In this document: in pieces, positions 1-8,634 of the stretch
Layout of the letters: each line of letters opens with the position of its first letter
Position numbering within the stretch: the stretch's first letter is position 1
Source of the DNA: Deltaproteobacteria bacterium
Lineage (GTDB): Bacteria > Myxococcota_A > UBA796 > GCA-2862545
Reading direction: 5' to 3'
DNA length: 64,000 bases
NCBI GenBank assembly: GCA_007693595.1
Contig: REDI01000028.1
Location: 115,669 to 179,668 of the forward strand
The notes under the pieces: model-generated
The model's database searches: none
What the model was told of the DNA's origin: nothing
What the model saw: the letters and a program-made list of their open reading frames with translations, nothing else
Made by a program: the position numbers and the translations under genes

Positions 1-686
1 GACCTCACCCAGGCAACCGGGTGGTGGTCGCAGGGCGTGGGATTGAGCCCGGTACCGGCGTGTGGCTCACCGAGGTCGTGCGACAGGAGTGCGATGCGGT
101 CCGCGTGGGTGCACTCGGTGGGCCCGCACCCGTCGACGAGATCCTCAACGGGGGCCTGTGCGCCGGCGTCATCGCCAGCCCCTACGACGAGGTCTGCAAG
201 CTGGCGGTGGAGGCCCTGCACAGCACCCGCTACCGGGTCTATGCCTCCGCCGACCTCGCCGGGATCCAGCTCACGGGCGCCACGGTGCCGGTGCTGGCGG
301 CCCTGATCGGCATGGCCCGCTCCTTGCCTGGTGCAGGCGTCGGCGTGCACGCCATGGTGCTCTCGCGCGGCCTCGCCGAGACCGGCCGACTCGCGACCGC
401 GATCGGCGCTGAGGAGTCCACCCTCTTCGGCCTCGCGGGGGTTGGCGACCTCATCGCGGTCCACGCACGTCGGGGTTCGCCCTACTTCGAGGCGGGCGTC
501 GCCCTCGCCGAGCAGCGACCCGCTGACGGCCCCTGGGGTATCGCCGAGGCCTTGCTCAAGCTCGCCTCGGAGCACCGGGTCGAGCTCCCCCTCACCGAAA
601 CCCTGCTGCGCGTGCAACGAGGCGGGGATCCGGTGGCCGCGATCCACGAGCTCATGAGCCGGCAGAGCGCGCGTGAGCATCGCTGA
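1..686 (+). CDS. GpsA-like NAD(P)H-dependent glycerol-3-phosphate dehydrogenase, 5'-truncated
   Basis: Open to the left window edge (codon phase starts at base 3), so the N-terminal NAD-binding Rossmann part is outside. The visible ~227 residues follow the GpsA pattern: RGIEPGTG, a GG-P segment, an RVYASADLAGIQLTGA block, an SRGLAE stretch and the GLAGVGDL motif. GpsA reduces dihydroxyacetone phosphate to sn-glycerol-3-phosphate for phospholipid synthesis. Two lysines usual in GpsA, in KGIE and in the GALKN active-site block, are here Arg and absent (GATVPV), so it is either a divergent GpsA subfamily or a paralogue with another role. Its last 14 bases overlap the next gene, suggesting translational coupling. 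Confidence 0.7.
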   Translation, partial: PHPGNRVVVAGRGIEPGTGVWLTEVVRQECDAVRVGALGGPAPVDEILNGGLCAGVIASPYDEVCKLAVEALHSTRYRVYASADLAGIQLTGATVPVLAALIGMARSLPGAGVGVHAMVLSRGLAETGRLATAIGAEESTLFGLAGVGDLIAVHARRGSPYFEAGVALAEQRPADGPWGIAEALLKLASEHRVELPLTETLLRVQRGGDPVAAIHELMSRQSAREHR

Positions 687-1266
687 GCCCCCGAGCGTCC
701 CGGACCCGCTCGAGGTGATCTGGCGCGCGACCGCGCGCAGGCTGGGGCTGAGGATCGTTCGGCGACCCGACGTCTTCGCCAGCTATGACGGCTGCGGTAC
801 CCTCGCGCTCGCCCAGGACCCAGCCCTCGACCCCGATGACCACCTCGGGCAGATGATCTTGCATGAGATCTGCCACTGGATCGTCAATGGCGCCGAGTCG
901 TATCACCAGATCGATTGGGGCTTCGCCCCCACCGAGGAGCTCGACTGGCGCGAGCGTCCCACCCTGCGCCTCCAGCTCGCGCTCTGCGCTCCCCTGCGCC
1001 TCGCTCGTCTCATGGCCCCTACCACCGATGCCCGAGCGTACTGGGATCGCGTCGCTCATCCTCTCGAGCCGCTCGACGACAGCTCCGAAGAGCACAAGAT
1101 CGTTGCGCGCACGCGCCTGGCGATCTCTCGGACCGCAGGGCCACCGTGGTCTCCCGCCCTCGGCCAGGCCCTGCGCGCCACGGCACAGCTCCACGCGCTG
1201 GCCTCCCCCCTCGCAGGGCGACGCTGCATCTGGAGCCCTTCCCCCCCTACTGGAGCCTCGCCATGA
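673..1266 (+). CDS. Small protein with HExxH zinc-peptidase-like motif
   Basis: A 197-aa protein starting at GTG inside the end of the GpsA-like gene. The only recognisable signature is HEICHW at residues 64-69, the HExxH zinc-binding/catalytic pattern seen in ImmA/IrrE-type and other small metallopeptidases, preceded by a hydrophobic LGQMIL helix. No signal peptide or membrane segment is visible, so it is probably cytoplasmic. The last ~30 residues are Pro/Ser-rich and may be unstructured. It ends in an ATGA overlap with the next gene. I do not recognise the family; peptidase activity is inferred from the motif only. Confidence 0.6.
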   Translation: MSIAEPPSVPDPLEVIWRATARRLGLRIVRRPDVFASYDGCGTLALAQDPALDPDDHLGQMILHEICHWIVNGAESYHQIDWGFAPTEELDWRERPTLRLQLALCAPLRLARLMAPTTDARAYWDRVAHPLEPLDDSSEEHKIVARTRLAISRTAGPPWSPALGQALRATAQLHALASPLAGRRCIWSPSPPTGASP

Positions 1267-2087
1267 GACGCTTCCTCCTCCTCGCCCTGATCTTGAGCGC
1301 CTGCCCCAAGGGGGCCTTTCGAGACTATCTGCCCCAGGTGAGCTTCGACAAGGTCGACTTTGATCGGCCCACCTGGCAGGGAGTCGACGCCGACTTCGTG
1401 CTCCGGGTTCGCAACCCCAACCCGATCGGGGTGGACCTCGACGCCTGGCGATGGGCGCTCGAGCTCCGCGATCAGGCTTTCTTATCCGGCGACGCCCCCG
1501 GCGGCGGAACGCTGCCTCCTCGGGGCGAGACCCCCTTCTCGGTCCCGGTGCGCTTCGACTTCCGCGACATCGTCGAGACCGTGCGCGCCAACCGGGGCCA
1601 AGCCGAGGTGCCCTACACCTTCTCCGGCGCGCTGAGCGTGCAGACCCCCCTCGGCCTCGCCACGGTCCCCTTCCGGCACCGAGGGGAGATCCCTCCGCTC
1701 CGCCCCCCGAAGATCCAGCTCCAGACCCTCAGGGTGGAGCGGATCGATCTGGTGCGCGGTCAGGTGGAGTTGGCCCTGGATCTGGCGGCGATGAGCGAGG
1801 GTGGGGGTGCGATGGGCCTCGACAGCTTCGCCTACACCCTCGGGCTGGGCGGCCGTGAGATCGTGAGCGGCAGCGTACCCCGACTGGGCACGCTCCAAAA
1901 CGGGGAGTCTCTGCCGCTGTCGATCCCGATCCGGGTCGGCGTGGTGCAGATCGGATCCTCGGTGCTCTCGAGCTTGCAGCAGAAAGAACCGCTCCAAGCA
2001 CGCTTGAAGGCAGATCTGTCCGTCGATACTGCGCTCGGGTCGATCCCGCTGTCCGTCGACGAACAGACCCGAATCCCCGTTCGTTGA
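1263..2087 (+). CDS. LEA type 2 (WHy-domain-like) lipoprotein
   Basis: A 274-aa protein. The ATG overlaps the previous stop (ATGA) and begins a lipoprotein signal peptide ending LILSAC (Cys14). The mature part looks like two tandem LEA14/WHy-type beta-sandwich units: VRNPNPIGVDL followed by a Leu/Gly-rich strand pattern and a polar LPPRGETPFSVPV segment, then a second copy from about residue 150. In bacteria such lipoproteins are usually assigned to desiccation or envelope stress; the family assignment is by pattern and the role is inference. Third gene of a tightly overlapping cluster, which ends 13 bases before a convergent peptidase gene. Confidence 0.6.
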   Translation: MRRFLLLALILSACPKGAFRDYLPQVSFDKVDFDRPTWQGVDADFVLRVRNPNPIGVDLDAWRWALELRDQAFLSGDAPGGGTLPPRGETPFSVPVRFDFRDIVETVRANRGQAEVPYTFSGALSVQTPLGLATVPFRHRGEIPPLRPPKIQLQTLRVERIDLVRGQVELALDLAAMSEGGGAMGLDSFAYTLGLGGREIVSGSVPRLGTLQNGESLPLSIPIRVGVVQIGSSVLSSLQQKEPLQARLKADLSVDTALGSIPLSVDEQTRIPVR

Positions 2088-2100
2088 GGATCGCGATCGC

Positions 2101-4236
2101 TCAGGAAGGGTCCTCGTGCAGGCCGAGCTCCTTCAGCAGAGCGTCCGATCCTGGCGTTCCGTCGAGCACCCAGCCGAGGTAGCGCACGTCGACGCAGATG
2201 GCTCGGGTGAGCCCGGGAAGGAAGACCCAGTCGCTCGCGATGGACTCCCAGTTTCCGTCGAAGGCCAGCCCCACCAGCCGCCCCTGGCCATCGAGTACCG
2301 CCGAGCCAGAGTTTCCCCCTGTTATGTCGAGGGTTGTGAGAAAGTTGACGGGCACGTCTCCCAGGGCGGGATCGACAAAACGACTCTGACGGGAGCCCTC
2401 GGCGTGCGCCACCACCCGCTCGGGCAGGTCGAAGGGCACAGGCCCTCGCTTGGCGAGGAGGCCCGCCACCGTGGTCTGTGGGAGCGCGAAGAGGCCATCC
2501 TCGGGGGAGTACCCCTCGACGTGACCCAGGGTCAGGCGGAGCGTGCTGTTCGCGTCTTGGTAGAGCACCCGCCCCTGCTCGCGGGTCCAGAGGTTCAGGG
2601 CGTCGAACCAGACGGGATCGAGGCGCTGGTGCGCCCCCGCGTCGGCCTTTCGAGCTTCGCGCCGAGGGCCCGCCCAGATCTCGATAGCCAGCGCGAGCTG
2701 CACCCAAGGGTCGTCCGACGCGCGGAGGTCTTCTAGCTCCAGGTCGAGCAGGGCGAGCCGCGCCTCGGTCTTGGCGAGAGAGGGGTCCGCATAGAGGAGC
2801 TCTATGGTCTCCGAGACCCCACCCTGGTCGTCGATAAAGGCATCGAGGGCTGCGATACGCCCCCCATCGGGGAGCGCCCGATATCGCGTGAGGATCGCCT
2901 CAAAGACGTCGCGGTCACTAGGGAGGTGGAGGGTTCGCTCCATCGCCTCGAAGCGCTGTCGCGTCCGCTCCAGATCGCGGTCCTGGTAGCCGATCTCTCG
3001 CTGGATGTCGGGCTTGGGACGATTCTGAGCCCACCGGACCGCCTGGGTCGTGACGCCCAGGAGGTCCGCGCTGCGCCCCGCCCAAGTCAACACCAACTCC
3101 TTGAGGGCGTCATCCTGCTCACGCGCGATGAGCTCGTCTTGGGCATCGAGGCTGGCGCGCCACCGCCGCGCGCGGGCGCGGTCCGCATCGACCCAGGCCA
3201 GGACCTCGTCCTCACGGGCCTGCTTCGCCTCGAGGAGCCCCCCGCGCGCCAGACCTGCCAGCAGTCCATCGCTGTTCTTGAGCGCGTTCTTCAGTCTTGA
3301 GATGGGAGCACCCAGCCTGGCCGCAGCCTCTGGATCCCCTCCAGCGTGCCCGTCGAGGATGGCGATGATCTCTTGGAGGACGTCCCGTTGAAGCGGGAGG
3401 TAGTCTTCGGCCATCCAGCGCAAGCTCCGCGCGCGGGCGTGCCGACGGGTGCGGCCGGGGTAGCCCGCGATCATCACGAAGCTCTCGGGGGAGGCCCCCT
3501 CGGGATTCACTCGGAGCCAGTGGGGCGGTCGGAAGGGTTCATTGTTCTCGGCGTGGGGGACGGCTCGACCCTCCGGGCTCACATAGGCTCGAAGGAGCGC
3601 GAAGTCTCCCGACTGACGGGGCCACATCCAGTTGTCGATCTCGCCCCCGAACTGGCCCACGCTCATGGGCGGGGCGTAGACCAGGCGTACATCCTTGATC
3701 TCGACGGAGGTTATCAGTCGGAAGGTGCCCCCCCCGTCGTAGGCCGTCACGCGACACCGACGGTTCTCTTGCATCTCGCAGTCGGCGATCAGGCGCTTCT
3801 CGGCCTCTTCCAGGCGCGCGTTGCGCCGCGAGTCCTTCATGCGCGGCCGAACCCTGGCGAGCATGGCATCGGTCACGTCTTCGATCTTCTCGACTACCCA
3901 GAGCCGGCCCGCAGGACCGACGGGCAGCTCTTCGTCGCGGGAGGTCGCGAGGTAGCCGTCACGGTGTCGGTTCGCTTCGGCCGAGCTGTTGTATTGAAGA
4001 AACCCCTCCACGCAGTGATGGTTGGTTGCGATCAGGCCATCGGGCGAGACGAAGGAGGCGGAGCAGAAACCCAGGGAGACGATGGCCCCCAAGGGCGCCT
4101 GCAGCGGATCGGCGAGGGTCTCGGGATCGATCTCGAGGCCACGCTCAGCCCACGCGGGCCCGATTTCGGGGAGCTGCTCCGGCAGCCACATCCCTTCATC
4201 GGCAAATGATAAGATGGCGAAAAACGCAAGGAACAT
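2101..4236 (-). CDS. S46 family dipeptidyl-peptidase (DPP7/DPP11 type)
   Basis: A 711-aa protein, the normal length for S46. A short signal peptide (MFLAFFAILSFA) leads into DEGMWLPEQLP, the typical S46 start. The trypsin-like catalytic His lies in TNHHC (residues 71-75) and the nucleophile Ser in GGNSGS (Ser643). S46 enzymes remove dipeptides from peptide N-termini in the periplasm or outer membrane and feed amino-acid catabolism. The motif FDGN after the Ser matches, as I recall, the hydrophobic-P1 (DPP7) rather than the acidic (DPP11) subtype. It lies 28 bases downstream of the FIST gene on the same strand, so the two are probably co-transcribed. Confidence 0.93.
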   Translation of the reverse strand: MFLAFFAILSFADEGMWLPEQLPEIGPAWAERGLEIDPETLADPLQAPLGAIVSLGFCSASFVSPDGLIATNHHCVEGFLQYNSSAEANRHRDGYLATSRDEELPVGPAGRLWVVEKIEDVTDAMLARVRPRMKDSRRNARLEEAEKRLIADCEMQENRRCRVTAYDGGGTFRLITSVEIKDVRLVYAPPMSVGQFGGEIDNWMWPRQSGDFALLRAYVSPEGRAVPHAENNEPFRPPHWLRVNPEGASPESFVMIAGYPGRTRRHARARSLRWMAEDYLPLQRDVLQEIIAILDGHAGGDPEAAARLGAPISRLKNALKNSDGLLAGLARGGLLEAKQAREDEVLAWVDADRARARRWRASLDAQDELIAREQDDALKELVLTWAGRSADLLGVTTQAVRWAQNRPKPDIQREIGYQDRDLERTRQRFEAMERTLHLPSDRDVFEAILTRYRALPDGGRIAALDAFIDDQGGVSETIELLYADPSLAKTEARLALLDLELEDLRASDDPWVQLALAIEIWAGPRREARKADAGAHQRLDPVWFDALNLWTREQGRVLYQDANSTLRLTLGHVEGYSPEDGLFALPQTTVAGLLAKRGPVPFDLPERVVAHAEGSRQSRFVDPALGDVPVNFLTTLDITGGNSGSAVLDGQGRLVGLAFDGNWESIASDWVFLPGLTRAICVDVRYLGWVLDGTPGSDALLKELGLHEDPS

Positions 4237-4264
4237 GACGGGATCCTCAGGTGATCTCTAGGGC

Positions 4265-5431
4265 TTAGTTCCAGCCCTGGGGGGTAAAGCACGCCGCGGA
4301 TGCGGCGGTATGATGGAGAAAGGTCTGGCCGCGGATCGGACCGATGGCGGCGCTGCCGACCATGCCCCCGGTCGCCACCCCACCCCAGGCGCGGTGGACC
4401 TCGCGAAGGTCGTGGTCGACGTGGCCGAAGTAGTCCTCGCCGCGGCCTGGCTGCGTGAACAGCAACGCCCCACTTGGCGGGGGCTGGCGAGGCGCCACCT
4501 GCTCGAGGGCGCGGCGCATCTCGGCGTGGGCGCTGGGGGCATCCTTGACGAAGAGGCAGACGCGATCGCCCTGCTCGATGGACCGATCGAGGACCACCAC
4601 CCCGCTGTCAGGATGGATGCCGACGAGACGTCGCACCAAGTAGTCCCGCTCCCCCCCGCGCTGCGAGGAGAGCACCCCCACGAGGGGCTCGGCCCGAAAG
4701 AGGCTCCGCTCGAGTCCCGAAAGGCGTTCGAAGGCCTCGGCGAGCACCTTGTGGGCAGGACGACCCTCGAGCTCCTTGAGGAGGTGACTCTTGCCTCGAG
4801 TCACCGAGAAGAGAGATCCTGCCCGCCGCGCCCCCATCGAGACGGTGGGATGCGCGCGAAGGTCACCGCTGAGGCATACCGCCACCAAGCCCCGACGATG
4901 GACGAAGCCATCGGCAAAGAGCGCCACATCCGAAGGTTCTTCCCCGCTGCCCGCCAGTCCTCCGAGCTTGCTCCCATACGGAAAGGCCCGATCGAGCGCT
5001 GCCAAGGTCGAGCCGTGGGTACGCTCTCGTGGCGTGCCAAACAGCAGAAAGCTCGGGGATAAGAGCGGCTCCAAGGGGAGTACGGAACGCCAGCCCTCGA
5101 CATCTACCCCCTCGCCACGGCTGTCGATGTGCACGAGCTGGGCGTCGACCCCTGGGAGGTGGGCCGCGATCACCGACAGGCCCGGCTCGCCGAGGATCTG
5201 ACGGTCGCTCCCGATCACCCCATGGGCGCTGCACCCGGCCACCACCGCTCCTGGAAAGCGCTGCCGAAGCAGCGCGGGGACGGCAGGGAACAGGTCGCGA
5301 TGGTGCATAGTCGAAAAGGCGAGCAAGAGATCCGCCCGAGCCCCGACCATGGCCCGCTCCAGCCCCTCGGCCGCCGCACGCACGGCCTGCTCCGTGTCTT
5401 CGATAGTGTTGACGGTGCTCGCCCAGCGCAC
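4265..5431 (-). CDS. FIST N/C-domain sensory protein
   Basis: A 388-aa protein starting at GTG with GGAGG four bases upstream. It has the FIST arrangement: an N-terminal half (about 30-220) with VAGCSAHGVIG, LFGTP and GSKLGGLAGSGE, and a C-terminal half (about 225-375) with ERDYLVRRLVGI, SIEQGDRVCLFVKD, ALLFTQPGRG and a closing ATGGMVGSAAIGPI. FIST domains are thought to bind small ligands such as amino acids and usually occur as sensory modules in signalling proteins. Here the protein stands alone, cytoplasmic, in an operon with a secreted dipeptidyl-peptidase, which fits sensing of peptide-derived products (inference). Confidence 0.85.
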   Translation of the reverse strand: MRWASTVNTIEDTEQAVRAAAEGLERAMVGARADLLLAFSTMHHRDLFPAVPALLRQRFPGAVVAGCSAHGVIGSDRQILGEPGLSVIAAHLPGVDAQLVHIDSRGEGVDVEGWRSVLPLEPLLSPSFLLFGTPRERTHGSTLAALDRAFPYGSKLGGLAGSGEEPSDVALFADGFVHRRGLVAVCLSGDLRAHPTVSMGARRAGSLFSVTRGKSHLLKELEGRPAHKVLAEAFERLSGLERSLFRAEPLVGVLSSQRGGERDYLVRRLVGIHPDSGVVVLDRSIEQGDRVCLFVKDAPSAHAEMRRALEQVAPRQPPPSGALLFTQPGRGEDYFGHVDHDLREVHRAWGGVATGGMVGSAAIGPIRGQTFLHHTAASAACFTPQGWN

Positions 5432-5520
5432 GCGGCCTCCTGCGGCGGGCCCCCTAACGCGAACGAGACGGGTGCCACGCGAGCTGCCACTTCTGGTAGG
5501 CTCCGCTCTGGAGGTAGTCC

Positions 5521-7665
5521 GTGCGCTCGGTCCTGCTCGTGCTCCTGCTCGCCCCTCCCGCCCTCGCCGGTGGGGGCCGCAACCCGTTCAAGGAGCCCGA
5601 TGAGTCAGAGTTCTTCAAGCTCGACGACAAGCTGGTCACCGTCGCGAGCCGGTACGCGCAGAGCGAGCGAAAAGCCCCTAACATCGTCGCCCTGATCGAT
5701 GCCGACACGATCCGGGATCGCGGCTACCGCACCCTGGGCGACGCCCTCCGTGATCTGCCGGGGATCTACTCGTGGATGTCTAGGGAAGGTCGCGAGCTCT
5801 CGAGCTTCCGCGGCGTCATGAGCACCGACAACAACAAGGTCCTCCTCCTCGTCGATGGTGTGCCCTGGTACGACGGGGTCTACACCCATGCCTGGGTCGA
5901 CGACTACCTCCCCATCCACCACGTTAAACAGATCGAGGTCATCAAGGGTCCGGGCTCCGCGGTCTACGGCACCAACGCCTTTGCGGGTGTCATCAACGTC
6001 GTCACGTTCTCGGGCGAAGACCTCAAGGGGGGTCGGGCTCGGGTCATGGGAGGCAGCCGCACCCGCCTCGATGCGAGTGTCACCGCTGGCGACACCGACG
6101 AGATCGCGGGCATACCCATCAGCGTCTCGGCCTACGCCCGGTACTTCACCCAAGACGGTGAAGCGCCCGACTTCACCCCTCGCGAGCGACCTAACCTGGG
6201 GGGCGAGAACCCACGCCGCGGCCTCGCGGTGGGTACCAACGTCGCGCTCGGCGGTCTGAAGGCCCAGCTTCATCACGTCGACTATCGCCACAAGTACCTC
6301 ACCTCCGAAGAAGAAGATCTCTTCTCGATCATCGGCGGTGACATCGACATGTTCGGGCTCAACTACCACGCCACGATCGTCGATGTCCGCTACGAGGCCG
6401 AGCCTCTCCGCGGTCTGCGCGTCACCCCTCGGATCTGGTCACAGCGGCACGACAACCCCGGCATGTACGCCTATTGGGGCATTGGGCGCACCGACTCAGG
6501 CTCCCTCGACACGCTCGACATGACCGTCGTCGACACGCAGAAAGATACCCGTCAATGGGGAACGAGCCTCGACTCCGAGATCCGGCTCCACCCCGACCAC
6601 GTCTCGGCCGCAGGGATCGGCTTTGACAGCATCACCGTGCTCGATCTGCGAGACAGCGAATACCGAAACTTCACTCGAACCCGCGAAGACACCGCCTTTC
6701 GCGCACCCACGGGGGCTCGGCTGCGCAACCTGTATGCCTACGGAGCGCACACCTGGACGATCAGCTCCGCGGTCGAGGTCACCGCGGGCGGCCGCCTCGA
6801 CCGCCGGGTTCCCTCCAACCCGACAGACGAGACAGACGCCGACGCCTTCCGCCTCTTCGCCAGCCCACGGGCGGGTGTCTTGTTGGCACCGACGCCCACT
6901 TTCAATGTCAAGCTCCTCTATGGGCGGGCCTTCCGCCACGCCAGCGTGCGCGAGACCCTGGTGCGCAACGAACCCGGCCCCGACGGGATCTACCCCTTCT
7001 CCAACGGCACCCTCAACCTTCGTCCCGAGCAGGTCGACACCATCGACGCCGAGATGTCGATCGAGCCCAACGAGCAGCTCACCGTGCGCGTCGCCGGGTC
7101 CTACTCTCACATCGATCACGAGATCGATAAGATCAACCCCCCGAACCAGTACGTCAACATCGAGGGAGGCCTCGACATCGCCACCGCTGAGCTCGAGGCG
7201 ATCGGCACCGCCGGCCCCGCAACCCTTCGCCTCGCCTATGCGTTCACCTACGCTCGGTACGGTTCCGTCGGGCCCTACGCCGACCGGGTGCAGTTCGAGT
7301 TTCCGCCTCACATGGTCAAGGGCAACCTGACCCTACGAGCGACCGACCGTCTGAGTTCCACCCTCACAGGCGAGGGCTACAGCACCCGCCCTCGCGCGGT
7401 CTGGACCCCCGACGCCCAGCTCCCCGACGGCCGACCCTTCGGTCTACTCCACCTCGCGATACGCATGAAAGACATCGGTCCCAAGAGAGTGTTCGACATC
7501 GTCGGGTCTGTCCGAAACCTCACCGACACGAGCTTCGACACCGCCATCTCACGCGACGAGATCAATCGCGTCGGAGGCGATCCCGCCGATCCCGTGCCTC
7601 GCTACCCTCTACAGCTCGGCGGCTTCCCTCGAAGCTTCCACGTCGCCCTCGAAGCTCGCCTCTGA
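5521..7665 (+). CDS. TonB-dependent receptor
   Basis: A 714-aa outer-membrane receptor. GTG start with GGAGG six bases upstream, signal peptide ending PPALAGG, then a plug domain (about 35-165) containing LGDALRDLPGI, LLLVDGVPWYDG, IEVIKGPGSAVYGTNAFAG and VINVVT, all typical of TonB receptor plugs. The remaining ~550 residues form an aromatic-rich beta-barrel pattern to the C-terminus. The substrate cannot be read from sequence. It converges on a gene for a periplasmic ABC substrate-binding protein 35 bases away, so both may serve the same uptake route (inference). Confidence 0.92.
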   Translation: MRSVLLVLLLAPPALAGGGRNPFKEPDESEFFKLDDKLVTVASRYAQSERKAPNIVALIDADTIRDRGYRTLGDALRDLPGIYSWMSREGRELSSFRGVMSTDNNKVLLLVDGVPWYDGVYTHAWVDDYLPIHHVKQIEVIKGPGSAVYGTNAFAGVINVVTFSGEDLKGGRARVMGGSRTRLDASVTAGDTDEIAGIPISVSAYARYFTQDGEAPDFTPRERPNLGGENPRRGLAVGTNVALGGLKAQLHHVDYRHKYLTSEEEDLFSIIGGDIDMFGLNYHATIVDVRYEAEPLRGLRVTPRIWSQRHDNPGMYAYWGIGRTDSGSLDTLDMTVVDTQKDTRQWGTSLDSEIRLHPDHVSAAGIGFDSITVLDLRDSEYRNFTRTREDTAFRAPTGARLRNLYAYGAHTWTISSAVEVTAGGRLDRRVPSNPTDETDADAFRLFASPRAGVLLAPTPTFNVKLLYGRAFRHASVRETLVRNEPGPDGIYPFSNGTLNLRPEQVDTIDAEMSIEPNEQLTVRVAGSYSHIDHEIDKINPPNQYVNIEGGLDIATAELEAIGTAGPATLRLAYAFTYARYGSVGPYADRVQFEFPPHMVKGNLTLRATDRLSSTLTGEGYSTRPRAVWTPDAQLPDGRPFGLLHLAIRMKDIGPKRVFDIVGSVRNLTDTSFDTAISRDEINRVGGDPADPVPRYPLQLGGFPRSFHVALEARL

Positions 7666-7700
7666 GCGGTCTTCTTCGCGCACTGGAGCGCAGGGGTAGC

Positions 7701-8624
7701 TCAGCGCACGACCACGTCGACAAAGTCCAGCATGAGCGGATCGAGCTCCGCACCAGCCGCTCGCAAGGAGGACAGGCTCAACACCACGTCGACCTCTTCG
7801 GGATCGACGATCTCTCCGCGCAGGTAGCGCCCCTTATCGAGCACCTCACGCACGATGCTCGCCGCTTGTCGGCCCGTGCCTCGGGCATCGGGGACTGTCG
7901 CGAACATGCCCCCTGCGCGCACCATGTTCTCGGTCTCGACCACCAGCGGTCGGCGGGTGCGACGCGTCTCTTCGACGACGAAGCGATAGGTCGGCCTGTC
8001 GATCACCGCCCGATCGGGTTGTAGCCAGAAGGCGTCGACCTTGGGGCCGAGGGTGCGGAGGGCCTGACGAACATCGCGCGGATTGCGCACCCGCTGGACC
8101 TCGAGCTCGATGCCGAGGAGCTTGGCGGCCGACTCCATGGCCTCGATGCGCGCGTCGGGGATCGAGGGTCCCCTCAGCACCCCGATCTTCTTATAGTCTG
8201 GAAAGTAGTTATGAAACTCGCTCACCGCAAGCTCGGGCCCTGCCACCATCGAGACCCCCGCAGTGCGGGTTCCTTCGATGCCGAACCGCGTCGGAGCGAG
8301 GACCGAGGTGTAGACCAGCGGCACCTTGGGCAGCTGTGTTCGAGCGGTCCAAGCAGCCTTTGCACCCAAGGCGAAGATGACCTCGGGGGGGTCCTTGGCG
8401 AGGCGTTTCGCGAGGCCCATCGCGTCGGACTCGCGGCCACGAAGGTTGTAGACGGTGGCAGGCTCGCCCAGGGCTTCGAGGAACGTCTCGACCGGGTCGG
8501 TATACGGCGAGAGATCGTCGGAGACGATCACCACCACCCGACTCCCCCAGGCTGGGGTCACGACTGCGACCGAGACGAGGACGGTGACGATCGACAGGAG
8601 CAGCGTTCGGACGGCTCGGCTCAT
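7701..8624 (-). CDS. ABC transporter substrate-binding protein (PF04392-like)
   Basis: A 307-aa periplasmic protein with a signal peptide (VSVAVVTPAWG) followed by two alternating alpha/beta lobes. PPEVIFALGAKAAW, the PLVYTSVLAP block, IGVLRGP and FWLQPDRAVI match the ABC substrate-binding family that includes TrpX-like proteins. No permease or ATPase gene is nearby, so it may act as an orphan sensor or binding subunit. It starts 10 bases after the stop of the PEGA-domain kinase gene, implying one transcript and possibly a ligand signal linked to that kinase. Confidence 0.78.
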   Translation of the reverse strand: MSRAVRTLLLSIVTVLVSVAVVTPAWGSRVVVIVSDDLSPYTDPVETFLEALGEPATVYNLRGRESDAMGLAKRLAKDPPEVIFALGAKAAWTARTQLPKVPLVYTSVLAPTRFGIEGTRTAGVSMVAGPELAVSEFHNYFPDYKKIGVLRGPSIPDARIEAMESAAKLLGIELEVQRVRNPRDVRQALRTLGPKVDAFWLQPDRAVIDRPTYRFVVEETRRTRRPLVVETENMVRAGGMFATVPDARGTGRQAASIVREVLDKGRYLRGEIVDPEEVDVVLSLSSLRAAGAELDPLMLDFVDVVVR

Positions 8625-8634
8625 GGCAGGGACC

